This document shows positions 28,043-37,700 of a stretch of DNA of 64,000 nt, in pieces. Each line of letters starts with the position of its first letter. The first letter of the stretch is position 1. Source of the DNA: Streptomyces sp. WZ.A104. GTDB taxonomy: Bacteria > Actinomycetota > Actinomycetes > Streptomycetales > Streptomycetaceae. The notes beneath the pieces are model-generated. The model saw nothing but the letters and a program-made list of their open reading frames with translations. It was not told the origin of the DNA and made no database searches. The position numbers and the translations under genes are program-made. The stretch is taken from positions 1 through 64,000 of the forward strand of contig NZ_NWVL01000014.1 of NCBI RefSeq assembly GCF_002382885.1, in the 5' to 3' direction.

Positions 28043-29152
28043 GTGGACGTGCAGAAGAAGCTCGACGAGATCGTCGAAGCGGTCGGAAACGCCCGCTCCA
28101 TGCCCATGTCGGCCTCGTGCGTGGTCAACCGCGCCGAGCTGCTCGCCATGCTCGAAGAGGTGCGTGAGGCGCTGCCCGGCTCCCTCGCCCAGGCGCAGGA
28201 GCTGATCGGCGGCCACGAACAGTTCGCCGAGCAGGCCCGGCAGGAGGCCGAGCGGATCATCGAGTCCGCCCATGCCCAGCGGGCCTCCCTGATCTCCGAC
28301 ACCGAGATCGCCCGCCAGTCGCAGAGCGAGGCCGACCGGATCCTGTCCGAGGCCCGCCGCGAGGCCGAGGAGGTGCGTGCCGAGGCCGACGACTACGTCG
28401 ACAGCAAGCTCGCCAACTTCGAGGTCGTCCTCACCAAGACCATCGGCTCCGTGGACCGCGGCCGCGAGAAGCTGCTCGGCCGCGGCCAGGGCCTGGACGA
28501 GCAGGGCTACCAGGACCCCGACTTCGCCGAGGCCCCCGAGCGCAGCGCCGACCCGGAGACCCTGCGACAGCGGGCCGACGCGTACGTCGACGCCAAGTTC
28601 GGCGCCTTCGAAGCCGTCCTGGCCAAGACCCTGGAGGCGGTCGGCAGGGGCCGGCAGAAGCTGCACGGCCGGGTCGCCACCGACGACCTCGGCGCGCACA
28701 TCGCCGCCCAGGACGCCGCGGCCGGCCAGGGCCACACGAGCGACGCCGACTATCTGGCCGGCCTGGCCGAGCTCGCCACCCCGCAACCGCAGCAGGCCCC
28801 CCAGGGGCAGCCGCACTACCAGGGGCAGCCGCCGCAGCCCGAGCCGACCTATGCGCAGGCGGCGTACGGCTACCAGGAGCAGCCTCTCCAGCAAGGCGGC
28901 GAGGGTGTCCAGGACCCGTACGGCTACCAGCAGCAACCCGACCCGTACGCGGCCTACCGGCAGACCGGCTACGACCCGAACGCGTACCCGCCCCCGCCCC
29001 AGGCCCAGCCGGACTACGGCTGGCCCCAGCAGGCTCAGCAGCCCCCGCAGGCGCCCGGCCAGCAGGGCGGCGGGGCGCTGGACGAGACGAGCCTCTTCGA
29101 CACCAGCATGATCGACCTGGAGCAGCTGCGCCGGTACGAAGAGGGCCGCTGA
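28043..29152 (+). CDS. DivIVA-like coiled-coil protein, probable SepIVA orthologue
   Basis: 369-aa cytoplasmic protein. The N-terminal ~240 residues are predicted continuous helix/coiled coil with repeated Glu/Ala/Arg heptads (QARQEAERIIESAHAQ; ARREAEEVRAEADDYVDSKLANFE). The block DDYVDSKLANFEVVLTKT recurs as ADAYVDAKFGAFEAVLAKT 60 residues on. The last ~120 residues are Gln/Pro/Tyr-rich and end in SMIDLEQLRRYEEGR. In mycobacteria the gene before DUF177-rpmF/rnc is sepIVA, a DivIVA-domain septation factor; synteny and form suggest the same here, with a Streptomyces-specific tail. GTG 28043 is the assigned start. Confidence 0.8.
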   Translation: MDVQKKLDEIVEAVGNARSMPMSASCVVNRAELLAMLEEVREALPGSLAQAQELIGGHEQFAEQARQEAERIIESAHAQRASLISDTEIARQSQSEADRILSEARREAEEVRAEADDYVDSKLANFEVVLTKTIGSVDRGREKLLGRGQGLDEQGYQDPDFAEAPERSADPETLRQRADAYVDAKFGAFEAVLAKTLEAVGRGRQKLHGRVATDDLGAHIAAQDAAAGQGHTSDADYLAGLAELATPQPQQAPQGQPHYQGQPPQPEPTYAQAAYGYQEQPLQQGGEGVQDPYGYQQQPDPYAAYRQTGYDPNAYPPPPQAQPDYGWPQQAQQPPQAPGQQGGGALDETSLFDTSMIDLEQLRRYEEGR

Positions 29153-29313
29153 TCCGGGACGGGCTGGTCCGATTGGGTGCTGAGCGGTCCGTCCAGTATC
29201 CTGAATCCTCGGTCGCGCGTAGGTCCGCGATCCAGGCTGCCCGTTTCGACTCCGGACCGGGTCGGCCCTCCCCTCTGTCGTGCGACCCCCATGATTCGAA
29301 AGCAGGAAAAGCC

Positions 29314-29958
29314 CTGAACGGCCACCTCGACCACCGCAACCCTCTCGTGTTCGATACGCACGAGCTGGGTCGGCGTCCCGGTGCCCTGAAGCGGCTGACC
29401 CGCTCGGTGGACGCACCCGGTTCACCGGTTCTCGGTATCGACGGCGTCATCGGTGTGCCGGAAGGCGCACCCGTGGAGCTGGACCTCCGACTCGAATCGG
29501 TCATGGAAGGGGTGCTTGTCACAGGCACCGCCCGTGCAACCGCCGAGGGGGAGTGCGTAAGGTGTCTGGAGCCGCTGACCGTCGAGGTCGACGCGGATTT
29601 CCAGGAGATGTTCTCGTACCCTGACGCCGATGACCGGGGCCGCAGCACTGCGGACCCGGCCGACGACGCCGAGGACGACGAGGACAGGTTCTTCCTTGAG
29701 GACGGCTTGTTCGACCTCGAGTCAGTGCTGCGTGACGCGGTAGTGCTCGCACTGCCCATGCAGCCGGTGTGCAAGGAGACCTGCGCCGGTCTGTGTTCCG
29801 AATGCGGAATCAGGCTGGACGAGAACCCGGGCCACCACCACGATGCCGTCGACATTCGTTGGGCGGCACTGCAAGGACTCGCCGAGACCGTTCAGGACGG
29901 CGAGAAGGACAACATGGGCGGCGCCGAACCGGGCGTCGACGAGAAGCAGGAGAAGTAG
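29314..29958 (+). CDS. DUF177 (YceD) family protein
   Basis: 214-aa YceD/DUF177 protein, a metal-cluster-type protein associated with large-subunit ribosomal RNA processing in other bacteria. It has ECVRCLEP and the [13 protein letters not shown] cysteine set, which probably bind zinc. Homologues begin [20 protein letters not shown]; no ATG/GTG precedes that block in frame with a good ribosome site, and CTG 29314 sits after AGGAAAAG, so a CTG start is proposed (TTG 29173 and GTG 29347 are alternatives). It lies three bases before rpmF. Confidence 0.88.
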   Translation: MNGHLDHRNPLVFDTHELGRRPGALKRLTRSVDAPGSPVLGIDGVIGVPEGAPVELDLRLESVMEGVLVTGTARATAEGECVRCLEPLTVEVDADFQEMFSYPDADDRGRSTADPADDAEDDEDRFFLEDGLFDLESVLRDAVVLALPMQPVCKETCAGLCSECGIRLDENPGHHHDAVDIRWAALQGLAETVQDGEKDNMGGAEPGVDEKQEK

Positions 29959-29960
29959 CC

Positions 29961-30134
29961 GTGGCTGTTCCGAAGCGGAAGATGTCGCGCAGCAACACGC
30001 GCCACCGCCGGTCGCAGTGGAAGGCTGCGGTCCCCACCCTGGTTTCGTGCGAGCGTTGCCAGGAGCCCAAGCTCCAGCACATTGCGTGCCCGAGCTGCGG
30101 CACCTACAACAAGCGCCAGGTCCTCGAGGTCTGA
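29961..30134 (+). CDS. rpmF: 50S ribosomal protein L32
   Basis: 57-aa L32 with N-terminal [19 protein letters not shown] and two CxxC pairs (CERC, CPSC) for zinc. GTG 29961 is two bases after the DUF177 stop codon, with AGGAGAAG upstream. The DUF177-rpmF-rnc order is the widely conserved one. Confidence 0.97.
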   Translation: MAVPKRKMSRSNTRHRRSQWKAAVPTLVSCERCQEPKLQHIACPSCGTYNKRQVLEV

Positions 30135-30153
30135 GCGGCTGGTGAGAGGCCCG

Positions 30154-30978
30154 ATGTCTGAGTTGTCCAACGCCAAGAAGCAGGCAGACAACGTCAACAC
30201 AGCCTCGTCCCACACGCTTCTGGAAGGGCGGCTCGGGTATCACCTCGAGTCCGCCCTTCTGGTGCGTGCGCTGACCCACCGTTCGTACGCATACGAGAAC
30301 GGCGGTCTGCCCACCAACGAGCGGCTCGAATTCCTCGGGGATTCGGTGCTCGGCCTGGTGGTCACGGACACGCTGTACCGCACCCACCCCGACCTGCCCG
30401 AAGGCCAGCTGGCCAAGTTGCGGGCCGCGGTGGTCAATTCGCGTGCGCTTGCGGAAGTGGGCCGCGGCCTCGAACTCGGCTCCTTCATCCGGCTCGGCCG
30501 CGGTGAAGAGGGCACGGGTGGCCGGGACAAGGCTTCCATCCTCGCCGACACACTGGAAGCAGTGATCGGCGCGGTCTATCTCGACCAGGGCCTCAGCGCG
30601 GCCTCGGAGCTGGTCCACCGGCTCTTCGACCCGCTGATCGACAGGTCCTCGAACCTCGGCGCCGGCCTGGACTGGAAGACCAGCCTCCAGGAGCTCACCG
30701 CGAGCGAGAGCCTCGGAGTCCCCGAGTACCTCGTCACGGAGACCGGCCCGGACCACGAGAAGACCTTCACTGCTGCTGCTCGCGTCGGTGGTGTCTCGTA
30801 CGGCACCGGCACCGGCCGTAGCAAGAAGGAAGCGGAGCAGCAGGCGGCTGAGTCCGCCTGGCGCGAGATCAGCGCCGCCGCTGAGGCACGGCAGGCCGCG
30901 GAGAAGTCCGCGGCCGACGGAGGGGCCGCCGACACCCCTGCCGAACCGTCGCCGAGCACGGACGCCGCTCCTGCCTGA
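30154..30978 (+). CDS. rnc: Ribonuclease III
   Basis: 274-aa double-strand-specific RNase; in S. coelicolor the same gene is absB, needed for antibiotic synthesis (established). The signature [15 protein letters not shown] (about residues 56-70) contains catalytic acids and [13 protein letters not shown] the partner set; a dsRNA-binding domain spans about 170-245, followed by an Ala/Glu-rich tail. ATG 30154 is preferred after GAGAGG; GTG 30142 is in frame. A terminator follows at 30990. Confidence 0.96.
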   Translation: MSELSNAKKQADNVNTASSHTLLEGRLGYHLESALLVRALTHRSYAYENGGLPTNERLEFLGDSVLGLVVTDTLYRTHPDLPEGQLAKLRAAVVNSRALAEVGRGLELGSFIRLGRGEEGTGGRDKASILADTLEAVIGAVYLDQGLSAASELVHRLFDPLIDRSSNLGAGLDWKTSLQELTASESLGVPEYLVTETGPDHEKTFTAAARVGGVSYGTGTGRSKKEAEQQAAESAWREISAAAEARQAAEKSAADGGAADTPAEPSPSTDAAPA

Positions 30979-30989
30979 AGCGGAACGAG

Positions 30990-31022
30990 AACCCCTCGGT
31001 GCCCTGCGCACCGGGGGGTTTT
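30990..31022 (+). terminator. rnc terminator
   Basis: Stem of 13 bases (AACCCCTCGGTGC with one G-U pair), loop CCTGC, followed by TTTCCC. Ends the DUF177-rpmF-rnc transcript. Confidence 0.85.
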
Positions 31023-31105
31023 CCCTGTCCTGGGTTCCCCGTCCGGGACGCGGTCTGCGCAAGGCCGCTCCCGTACTACCGTCGTCGTGTCTGGAGTAGT
31101 GCATC

Positions 31106-31966
31106 GTGCCCGAGCTGCCCGAGGTAGAAGTCGTCCGCCGGGGCCTTGAGCGCTGGGTCAGCGGCCGCACCGTCACCGAGGTCGAGGTCCTGCACCCGCG
31201 ATCGGTCCGCCGGCACCTCGCGGGCGGCGTCGACTTCGCCGCCCGGCTGCGCGGGGCCCGCTTCGGTACGGCGATGCGCCGGGGCAAGTACCTCTGGGTG
31301 CCCATCGAGGAGGCCGGTGCCTCGCTGCTGGGCCACCTCGGGATGAGCGGGCAGCTGCTGGTGCAGCCCACGGACGCGCCCGACGAGAAGCATCTCCGGA
31401 TCCGGATGCGGTTCGACGACACCCTCGGCACCGAACTGCGCTTCGTCGACCAGCGCACCTTCGGCGGGCTCTCGCTCCACGCCACCACCCCCGACGGACT
31501 GCCCGACACCATCGCGCACATCGCCCGGGACCCGCTCGACCCGCTCTTCGACGACGCGGCCTTCCACAAGGCGCTGCGCCTGCGCCGTACGACCGTCAAG
31601 CGCGCGCTGCTCGACCAGTCACTCGTCAGCGGTGTCGGCAACATCTACGCGGACGAGGCGCTCTGGCGCGCCAGGCTGCACTACGACCGGCCGACCGCGA
31701 CCCTGACCCGCCCGAAGTCGGCCGAGCTGCTCGGCCACGCCCGGGACGTCATGAACGCGGCGCTCGCCCAGGGCGGCACCAGCTTCGACAGCCTGTACGT
31801 GAACGTGAACGGCGAGTCCGGCTACTTCGACCGGTCGCTCGACGCGTACGGCCGGGAGGGCGAGCCCTGCCACCGCTGCGGCACGCCGATGCGCCGCCGC
31901 GCCTGGATGAACCGGTCCAGCTACTACTGCCCGCGCTGTCAGCGGCCGCCGCGCGCCTCGTCGTAA
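31106..31966 (+). CDS. mutM: Formamidopyrimidine-DNA glycosylase
   Basis: 286-aa Fpg/MutM base-excision repair glycosylase/AP lyase for 8-oxoguanine. The mature N-terminus PELPEVE carries the catalytic Pro and Glu; [18 protein letters not shown] is the helix-two-turn-helix; the C-terminal zinc finger is CHRCGTPM...YYCPRCQ. GTG 31106 supplies the initiator Met that is removed. The last 28 bases overlap the end of the convergent HxlR gene. Confidence 0.96.
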   Translation: MPELPEVEVVRRGLERWVSGRTVTEVEVLHPRSVRRHLAGGVDFAARLRGARFGTAMRRGKYLWVPIEEAGASLLGHLGMSGQLLVQPTDAPDEKHLRIRMRFDDTLGTELRFVDQRTFGGLSLHATTPDGLPDTIAHIARDPLDPLFDDAAFHKALRLRRTTVKRALLDQSLVSGVGNIYADEALWRARLHYDRPTATLTRPKSAELLGHARDVMNAALAQGGTSFDSLYVNVNGESGYFDRSLDAYGREGEPCHRCGTPMRRRAWMNRSSYYCPRCQRPPRASS

Positions 31967-32325
31967 CGGGCCCGGGCGCTCAGCACCTCGTCCATCCGGT
32001 CCTCGACGACGCGGATGAGGGCGAGCAGCTGTCCGGCGACCTCGCGGCCGAGCGGGGTCAGTTCGTAGTCCACACGGGGCGGGCTGACCGGCTGGGCCTC
32101 CCGCAGGACGAGACCGTCGCGCTCCAGCGCGTGCAGTGTCTGGGCGAGCATCTTCTCGCTCACCCCGTCCACCCGGCGGCGCAGCTCGTTGAACCGGAAG
32201 CCGCCCTCGTACAGCGCGCCGAGCGTCAGGGCGCCCCAGCGGCCGGTGACGTCCTCCAGCGTGGAGCGCGAAGGGCACTGCCGGGAGAAGACATCGAAGG
32301 CGAGGCTGTCCGTATCGCTGGCCAT
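31939..32325 (-). CDS. HxlR family transcriptional regulator
   Basis: 128-aa winged-helix protein of the HxlR/DUF24 type. [22 protein letters not shown] with an N-terminal Cys, the recognition helix [21 protein letters not shown], and the wing [14 protein letters not shown] are characteristic. Such regulators often sense redox or aldehyde stress through the N-terminal Cys. It overlaps mutM tail-to-tail by 28 bases. The regulated gene is not evident here; the nearest rightward neighbour (32354) is on the same strand and upstream. Confidence 0.92.
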   Translation of the reverse strand: MASDTDSLAFDVFSRQCPSRSTLEDVTGRWGALTLGALYEGGFRFNELRRRVDGVSEKMLAQTLHALERDGLVLREAQPVSPPRVDYELTPLGREVAGQLLALIRVVEDRMDEVLSARARYDEARGGR

Positions 32326-32353
32326 ATCACCAGCTTACGGGGGTGCCTGTGGG

Positions 32354-33319
32354 TCAGAAGCCGAAGTTCTGGGTCCACCAGGGGCCGCCGGAGCCCTCGT
32401 GCACACCGATGCCGATGGTCTTGTAGTCGCAGTTGAGAATGTTCGCGCGGTGGCCGTCGCTGTTCATCCAGGCATCCATCACGGCCTTCGCGTCCGTCTG
32501 GCCGCGGGCGATGTTCTCCGCTGCGAGCCCCTGCACGCCGGCCTGCGCGGCGCGGTCCCAGGGGGTGTCGCCGTCGGGGTCGGTGTGGTCGAAGAAGCCG
32601 CGCGCCGCCATGTCCTCGCTGAAGTTCTGGGCGAGTGAGGTCAACGGGGCGCTGGTGGCCAGCGGGGAGCAGCCGACCTTCGCGCGCTCCTGGTTCACCA
32701 GGGCCAGCACCTCGGAGCGGGCGGAGGCGTCGGTGGGCGAGGGGGAGGGCTGCCGGCTCGGCGGCGGGGCGGCGGAGGTCTTCGGGGGCGCCGGGGCCCT
32801 GCTCGCTGGGGGAGCGCTCTTCTTCGGGGCCGTGGTGGGCGCCTTCGTCTTCTCGGACGGGGCGGCGGACGGCTTCTCGGAGGGGGCCTTGGACGGCGAC
32901 GCCGACTTCGAGGGCGTCTTCGACGGGCTCGTGGAGGGCGAGGCGGAAGCGCTCTTGGACGGCGTCTTCGGGGTCCTGACGGAGGGGGCCTCCGGGCGCT
33001 CGCTGCCCCGGCTGGTGGGGGCGGCGGACCGGTCGGCGGGCGCGGTGGAGCTGCCGCCCTGCGTCAGCAGGTCCGGTACGCCGGTGCGCACCTGGTCGGC
33101 GGCAGTGACCTCGCCGGAGGTGGTGGTGCCGCCGCCGGGCAGCAGACCCGAAGCGACGGCGACGGCGCCGGCGGCCACGGCGGCCGAGGCGCCGAGGAGG
33201 CCGGTGCGCACCGGGACGGAGGACCTCTTCCGGCGGCGCGCGCCCTTGTGCCGGGAAGCGTCCCGGGCCACGGGTTCTTCAGCGGCGGGGCCTGCGGCGG
33301 ATCGTCGGTGGCGTCCCAT
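32354..33319 (-). CDS. Exported CAP/SCP domain protein
   Basis: 321-aa membrane-anchored or secreted protein. Basic cytoplasmic head, hydrophobic segment at about 39-60, then a ~110-residue Pro/Ser/Thr/Lys linker of TPSKSAS-type repeats that probably crosses the cell wall, then a C-terminal CAP domain (about 200-321; LVNQERAKVGCSPL, FFDHTDPDGDTPW, DGHRANILNCDYKTIGIG). His and Glu residues of the CAP cavity are conserved. Bacterial CAP proteins are of uncertain function, some wall-associated. ATG 33319 follows AAGG. Confidence 0.9.
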   Translation of the reverse strand: MGRHRRSAAGPAAEEPVARDASRHKGARRRKRSSVPVRTGLLGASAAVAAGAVAVASGLLPGGGTTTSGEVTAADQVRTGVPDLLTQGGSSTAPADRSAAPTSRGSERPEAPSVRTPKTPSKSASASPSTSPSKTPSKSASPSKAPSEKPSAAPSEKTKAPTTAPKKSAPPASRAPAPPKTSAAPPPSRQPSPSPTDASARSEVLALVNQERAKVGCSPLATSAPLTSLAQNFSEDMAARGFFDHTDPDGDTPWDRAAQAGVQGLAAENIARGQTDAKAVMDAWMNSDGHRANILNCDYKTIGIGVHEGSGGPWWTQNFGF

Positions 33320-33518
33320 GCGCTGTGCCTTCCTGATGCTCCGGACGTCCCTGCGACGCCGTTCGACTGCTCTGGTGATCGAATGCCGGATGATCGACTA
33401 TTCGTCGACGTCCATCCGATACTCACCCGATCGAGTGAGGCTATTGCGACCGGACTGTAGCCCATGGGTGAAAGGGGGCGGCGTGCTTCGAGAGCAATTG
33501 GCCGGTTAGCGTTCGGGC

Positions 33519-33800
33519 ATGGACAAAGATGCGCGCCTCGTCGTCTGGGTACGCGGCCGGGTACAGCAAGTAGGGTTCCGCTGGTTCACCAGGGCAAATG
33601 CTTTGGAGATCGGCGGCCTCGTGGGCTTCGCCCTCAATCTCGACGACGGCAGGGTGCAGATCGTGGCCGAGGGGCCACGTGAGAATTGCCACCGTCTGCT
33701 GGACTGGCTGCGCTCCGACGACACACCCGGGCGCGTGGACGGCGTCACTGAGATCTGGGACACGCCGCGCGGCGGATACGACGGGTTCGCCATCCGCTGA
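33519..33800 (+). CDS. acyP: Acylphosphatase
   Basis: 93-aa ferredoxin-like enzyme that hydrolyses acyl phosphates. The catalytic Arg is in [10 protein letters not shown] (about residue 21) and the catalytic Asn in [12 protein letters not shown] (about residue 39). The length is typical. The acyP gene beside smc is conserved in actinobacteria. Confidence 0.95.
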   Translation: MDKDARLVVWVRGRVQQVGFRWFTRANALEIGGLVGFALNLDDGRVQIVAEGPRENCHRLLDWLRSDDTPGRVDGVTEIWDTPRGGYDGFAIR

Positions 33801-34238
33801 TCCCGTCGCCGGGGGCCGGTCGATCCGCTTGGTGAACGGGGCGCGCCGAACGGTCACCCGCGGTGCCCACCCGGACCCCCGCACCCGAAATGACCTGCGA
33901 AGGGACCCGGCGGCGACCGATGGTTGCCAGATATCGAATGTCGTGCAAGGCTGCGGCATTGACGAAGATCTGCACGCCCCTCGGGGTCCCGCAGGAGAGT
34001 CGCGCCGCATGATCGTCCGGCCGCGCGCCCCCGGGACACCCGAGTACACAGGGCGTGATCGTGTTGACCGTCAAACTTTTTGGTGAGACGCTGAAAACCC
34101 CGCGCACCTGAGCTGTTCGGTAGAGCTGACAATCAGCAGAACCGCAGTAGTGACAGAGCCCTGCCGAGCACCGCGGGTGCGATCCCCTGACGACCCACAC
34201 CGCATCGGTCGGTCACTCATTGTGGAGGACCATCCATC
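33801..34238. other. Gene-free region between acyP and the coiled-coil ORF
   Basis: About 440 bases without a supported gene; open frames here have no codon bias. It contains the perfect palindrome TTGAC-C-GTCAA at 34064-34074 followed by CTTTTTGG, and a GGAGG ribosome site at the right end. It is most likely the promoter and leader of the 70-aa protein. Confidence 0.5.
34064..34074. promoter_or_regulatory. Palindrome TTGAC-C-GTCAA
   Basis: An 11-base perfect palindrome about 165 bases upstream of the 70-aa ORF. It may be an operator, or its left half may serve as a -35 element, but no good -10 hexamer follows at 16-18 bases. Confidence 0.3.
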
Positions 34239-34451
34239 ATGGCAAAGGCGCTTCTCGGTTACGTCGGCGGTTCCGACCCGCGACTCCTCGCCGAGATGCG
34301 ACGGCTCCAGCAGCGCGTCCAGGACCTGGAATCCGAGCTCACCCGGATCCAGGGCGAGAACGACGCGCTGAACGCCGCCGCCCAGCACCAGGAGTCACTG
34401 CTCGACAGCATCGACATCGACGTACCCCAGGGCGAGCCGGCGCTGACCTGA
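34239..34451 (+). CDS. Small coiled-coil conserved protein upstream of smc
   Basis: 70-aa protein, mostly one helix with heptad spacing (EMRRLQQRVQDLESELTRIQ), giving a short coiled coil. ATG 34239 has GGAGG upstream. No signal or membrane segment. It is separated from smc by a terminator, so it is expressed independently. A similarly placed small gene is present in S. coelicolor (recalled). Function unknown; a role as a partner of SMC or a cell-division protein would be speculation. Confidence 0.85.
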   Translation: MAKALLGYVGGSDPRLLAEMRRLQQRVQDLESELTRIQGENDALNAAAQHQESLLDSIDIDVPQGEPALT

Positions 34452-34571
34452 CCGCGGTGGCCCTCACGGGGGCCGGTCGGGTCGGCAACGGCTCAGTAGC
34501 CTCTGAACACCTCTGATTCGTCCTGCGTCACGGTAGAGCGATGTGCCGCGCAGGACCGTAGCAAGATTCAC

Positions 34572-34597
34572 AGGGACGCTTCGGCGTCCCTTTTTCT
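34572..34597 (+). terminator. Intrinsic terminator with UUCG loop and U-tract
   Basis: Stem AGGGACGC/GCGTCCCT closed by a TTCG tetraloop (34580-34583) and followed by TTTTTCTTT. This is a textbook intrinsic terminator, uncommon in form for Streptomyces. Ends the coiled-coil ORF transcript before smc. Confidence 0.92.
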
Positions 34598-34711
34598 TTG
34601 CCGGATCCCCTCCGCCCGACCCCGCCCCGGGCGTACCGGCCTTCGCTTACCGTCTGATGTGCCCTGCACCTTCATCAGTGAAACCGAGAGGGAAAGGTAG
34701 AGTCCGGCGGC

Positions 34712-37700
34712 GTGCACCTCAAGGCCCTGACCCTGCGTGGTTTCAAATCGTTCGCGTCCGCCACCACCCTGCGGTTCGAACCGGGGATCACCTGCGTCGT
34801 CGGTCCCAATGGATCGGGAAAGTCCAATGTGGTGGACGCGCTCTCCTGGGTCATGGGGGAACAGGGAGCCAAATCCCTGCGCGGCGGCAAGATGGAAGAC
34901 GTGATCTTCGCCGGGACCACCGGGCGGCCCCCGCTCGGCCGCGCCGAGGTATCGCTGACCATCGACAATTCCGACGGCGCATTGCCCATCGAGTACGCCG
35001 AAGTGACGATCACTCGGATCATGTTCCGCAATGGCGGCAGCGAATACCAGATCAACGGCGACACCTGCCGACTGCTGGACATCCAGGAACTCCTCTCCGA
35101 CTCCGGCATCGGCCGCGAGATGCACGTCATCGTCGGTCAGGGCCAGTTGGACTCCGTCCTGCACGCCGACCCGATGGGCCGCCGGGCCTTCATCGAGGAG
35201 GCCGCGGGCGTCCTCAAGCACCGCAAGCGGAAAGAGAAGGCACTGCGGAAGCTGGACGCGATGGGCGCCAACCTGGCCCGCGTCCAGGACCTCACCGACG
35301 AACTGCGCCGCCAGCTCAAGCCGCTCGGCCGCCAGGCCGCCGTCGCCCGCCGCGCCGCCGTCATCCAGGCCGACCTGCGCGACGCCCGGCTCCGGCTCCT
35401 CGCGGACGACCTGGTGACCCTGCGGGACGCGCTGCGCGACGAGATCGCCGACGAGGCCGAGCTGAAGAAGCGGAAGGACGCGGCGGAGGCCGAACTGAAA
35501 GCGGCGCTCGACCGCGAGGCGGAGCTGGAGGGCGAAGTGCGCCGGCTCGCCCCCCGGCTCCAGCGCGCCCAGCAGACCTGGTACGAGCTCTCGCAGCTGG
35601 CCGAGCGGGTACGCGGCACGATCTCGCTGGCCGACGCCCGGGTCCGCAGCGCCACCCAGGCCCCCACCGAGGAACGCCGGGGCCGTGACCCCGAGGACCT
35701 GGAGCGCGAGGCCGCCCGCATCCGCGAGCAGGAGGCGGAGCTGACGGCGGCCCTGGAGGCGGCCGAACACGCGCTGGAGGACACCGTCGGCCACCGCGCC
35801 GACCTGGAACGCGAACTGGCCGCCGAGGAGCGCCGCCTCAAGGACGCGGCCCGCGCCATCGCCGACCGCCGCGAGGGGCTCGCCCGGTTGAACGGCCAGG
35901 TCAACGCGGCCCGCAGCCGGGCCGGTTCGGCGCAGGCGGAGATCGACCGCCTGGCCGCATCCCGAGACGAGGCCATGGAACGGGCACGAGCCGCCCAGCA
36001 GGAGTACGAACAGCTCAAGGCCGAGGTCGACGGCCTGGACGCGGACGACGAGGAGCTCGCCGCCCGCCACGAGGCCGCCAAGAAGGCCCTGGCCGAGGCC
36101 CAGTCCGCCCACAGCGCCGCCCGCGAGGACGCCACCGCCGCCGAGCGCCGGCGGGCGGCGGTCGCGGCCCGGCACGAGGCACTGGCCCTGGGCCTGCGCC
36201 GCAAGGACGGTACGGGGGCGCTGCTCGGGGCCCGGGACCGGCTGACCGGCCTCCTCGGCCCGGCCGCCGAACTGCTGACCGTCTCGCCCGGCTACGAGAT
36301 CCCGGTCGCCGCAGCCCTCGGCGCGGCGGCGGACGCGGTGGCGGTCACGGGCCCGGCCACGGCCGCCGAGGCGATCAGGCTCCTGCGCGAACGGGACGCG
36401 GGGCGCGCGGCGATGCTCCTGGGGGACGGGGACGGGGACGGGGACGGGGACGGGGACGGGGACGGGGGCGTCGCGGAAGCCGGGGCCGGGCACGTACCGG
36501 GGCAGTCCGGTCCCCCGGGCGCCGAGCCCTCGCACGTACCCGGTGCCGCCCACCGGGCCCCGCTGCCCGCGCAGAGCGGTGCGCCGGGTTGCGGGGGAGG
36601 CCGTACGGAGACCGGGGGCAGCGCTCCAAGCCGTACCGGAAGCGTCGCCGCCCCCACCGCCCCCGCCGTCGCCGACCTGGTCTCCGGCCCCGTCGCCCTG
36701 GTGAACGCCGTGCGCCGCCTCGCACGGGACACCGTCGTCGTCGCCACCCTGGAGGACGCCGAAGCTCTTGTCGCCGCGCACCCCGGGCTGACCGCGGTGA
36801 CCGGTGAAGGGGACGTGCTCTCCGCCCACTTCGCGCACGGTGGTTCCGCCGGGGCGCCCAGCCTCCTGGAGGTGCAGGCCTCCGTGGACGAGGCCGCCGC
36901 CGAGCTGGCCGACCTCGCCGTGCGCTGCGAGGAACTGGCCGAGGCTCAGCGGCTGGCGGGGGAGCGGCGCAAGGAGTCGGCCGCGCTCGTCGAGGAGCTG
37001 GGGGAGCGCCGCCGGACGGCCGAGCGGGAGAAGTCCGGGGTCGCCCAGCAGCTCGGGCGGCTCGCCGGGCAGGCCCGGGGCGCGGCGGGCGAGGCCGAGC
37101 GGATGACCGCGTCCGCGGCCCGCGCCCAGGAGGCCCTGGAGCGGGCGACCGAGGAGGCCGAGGAGCTGGCCGAACGGCTGCTGGCCGCCGAGGAGGCCCC
37201 GGTGGAGGAGGAGCCCGACACCTCCGTACGGGACCGGCTCGCCGCCGACGGGGCCAACGCCCGCCAGACCGAGATGGAGGCCCGGCTCCAGGCCCGTACG
37301 CACGAGGAGCGGGTCAAGGCGCTGGCCGGGCGCGCCGACTCGCTGGACCGGGCCGCCCGCGCCGAGCGGGAGGCCCGCGCCCGCGCCGAGCAGCGCCGGG
37401 CACGCCTGAGGCACGAGGCGGCCGTGGCCTCCGCCGTGGCCTCGGGCGCCCGTCAGCTGCTGGCCCACGTCGAGGTGTCCCTCGTAAGGGCCGACCAGGA
37501 ACGCACGTCGGCCGAGGCGGCGAAGGGCGAGCGGGAGCGCGAGCTGGCCGCCGAGCGCGACCGGGGCCGGGGGCTGAAGGGCGAGCTGGACAAGCTCACC
37601 GACTCGGTCCACCGGGGCGAGGTGCTGGGCGCGGAGAAGCGGCTGCGCATCGAGCAGTTGGAGATGAAGGCCCTGGAGGAGCTGGGCGTCGAACCGGCGG

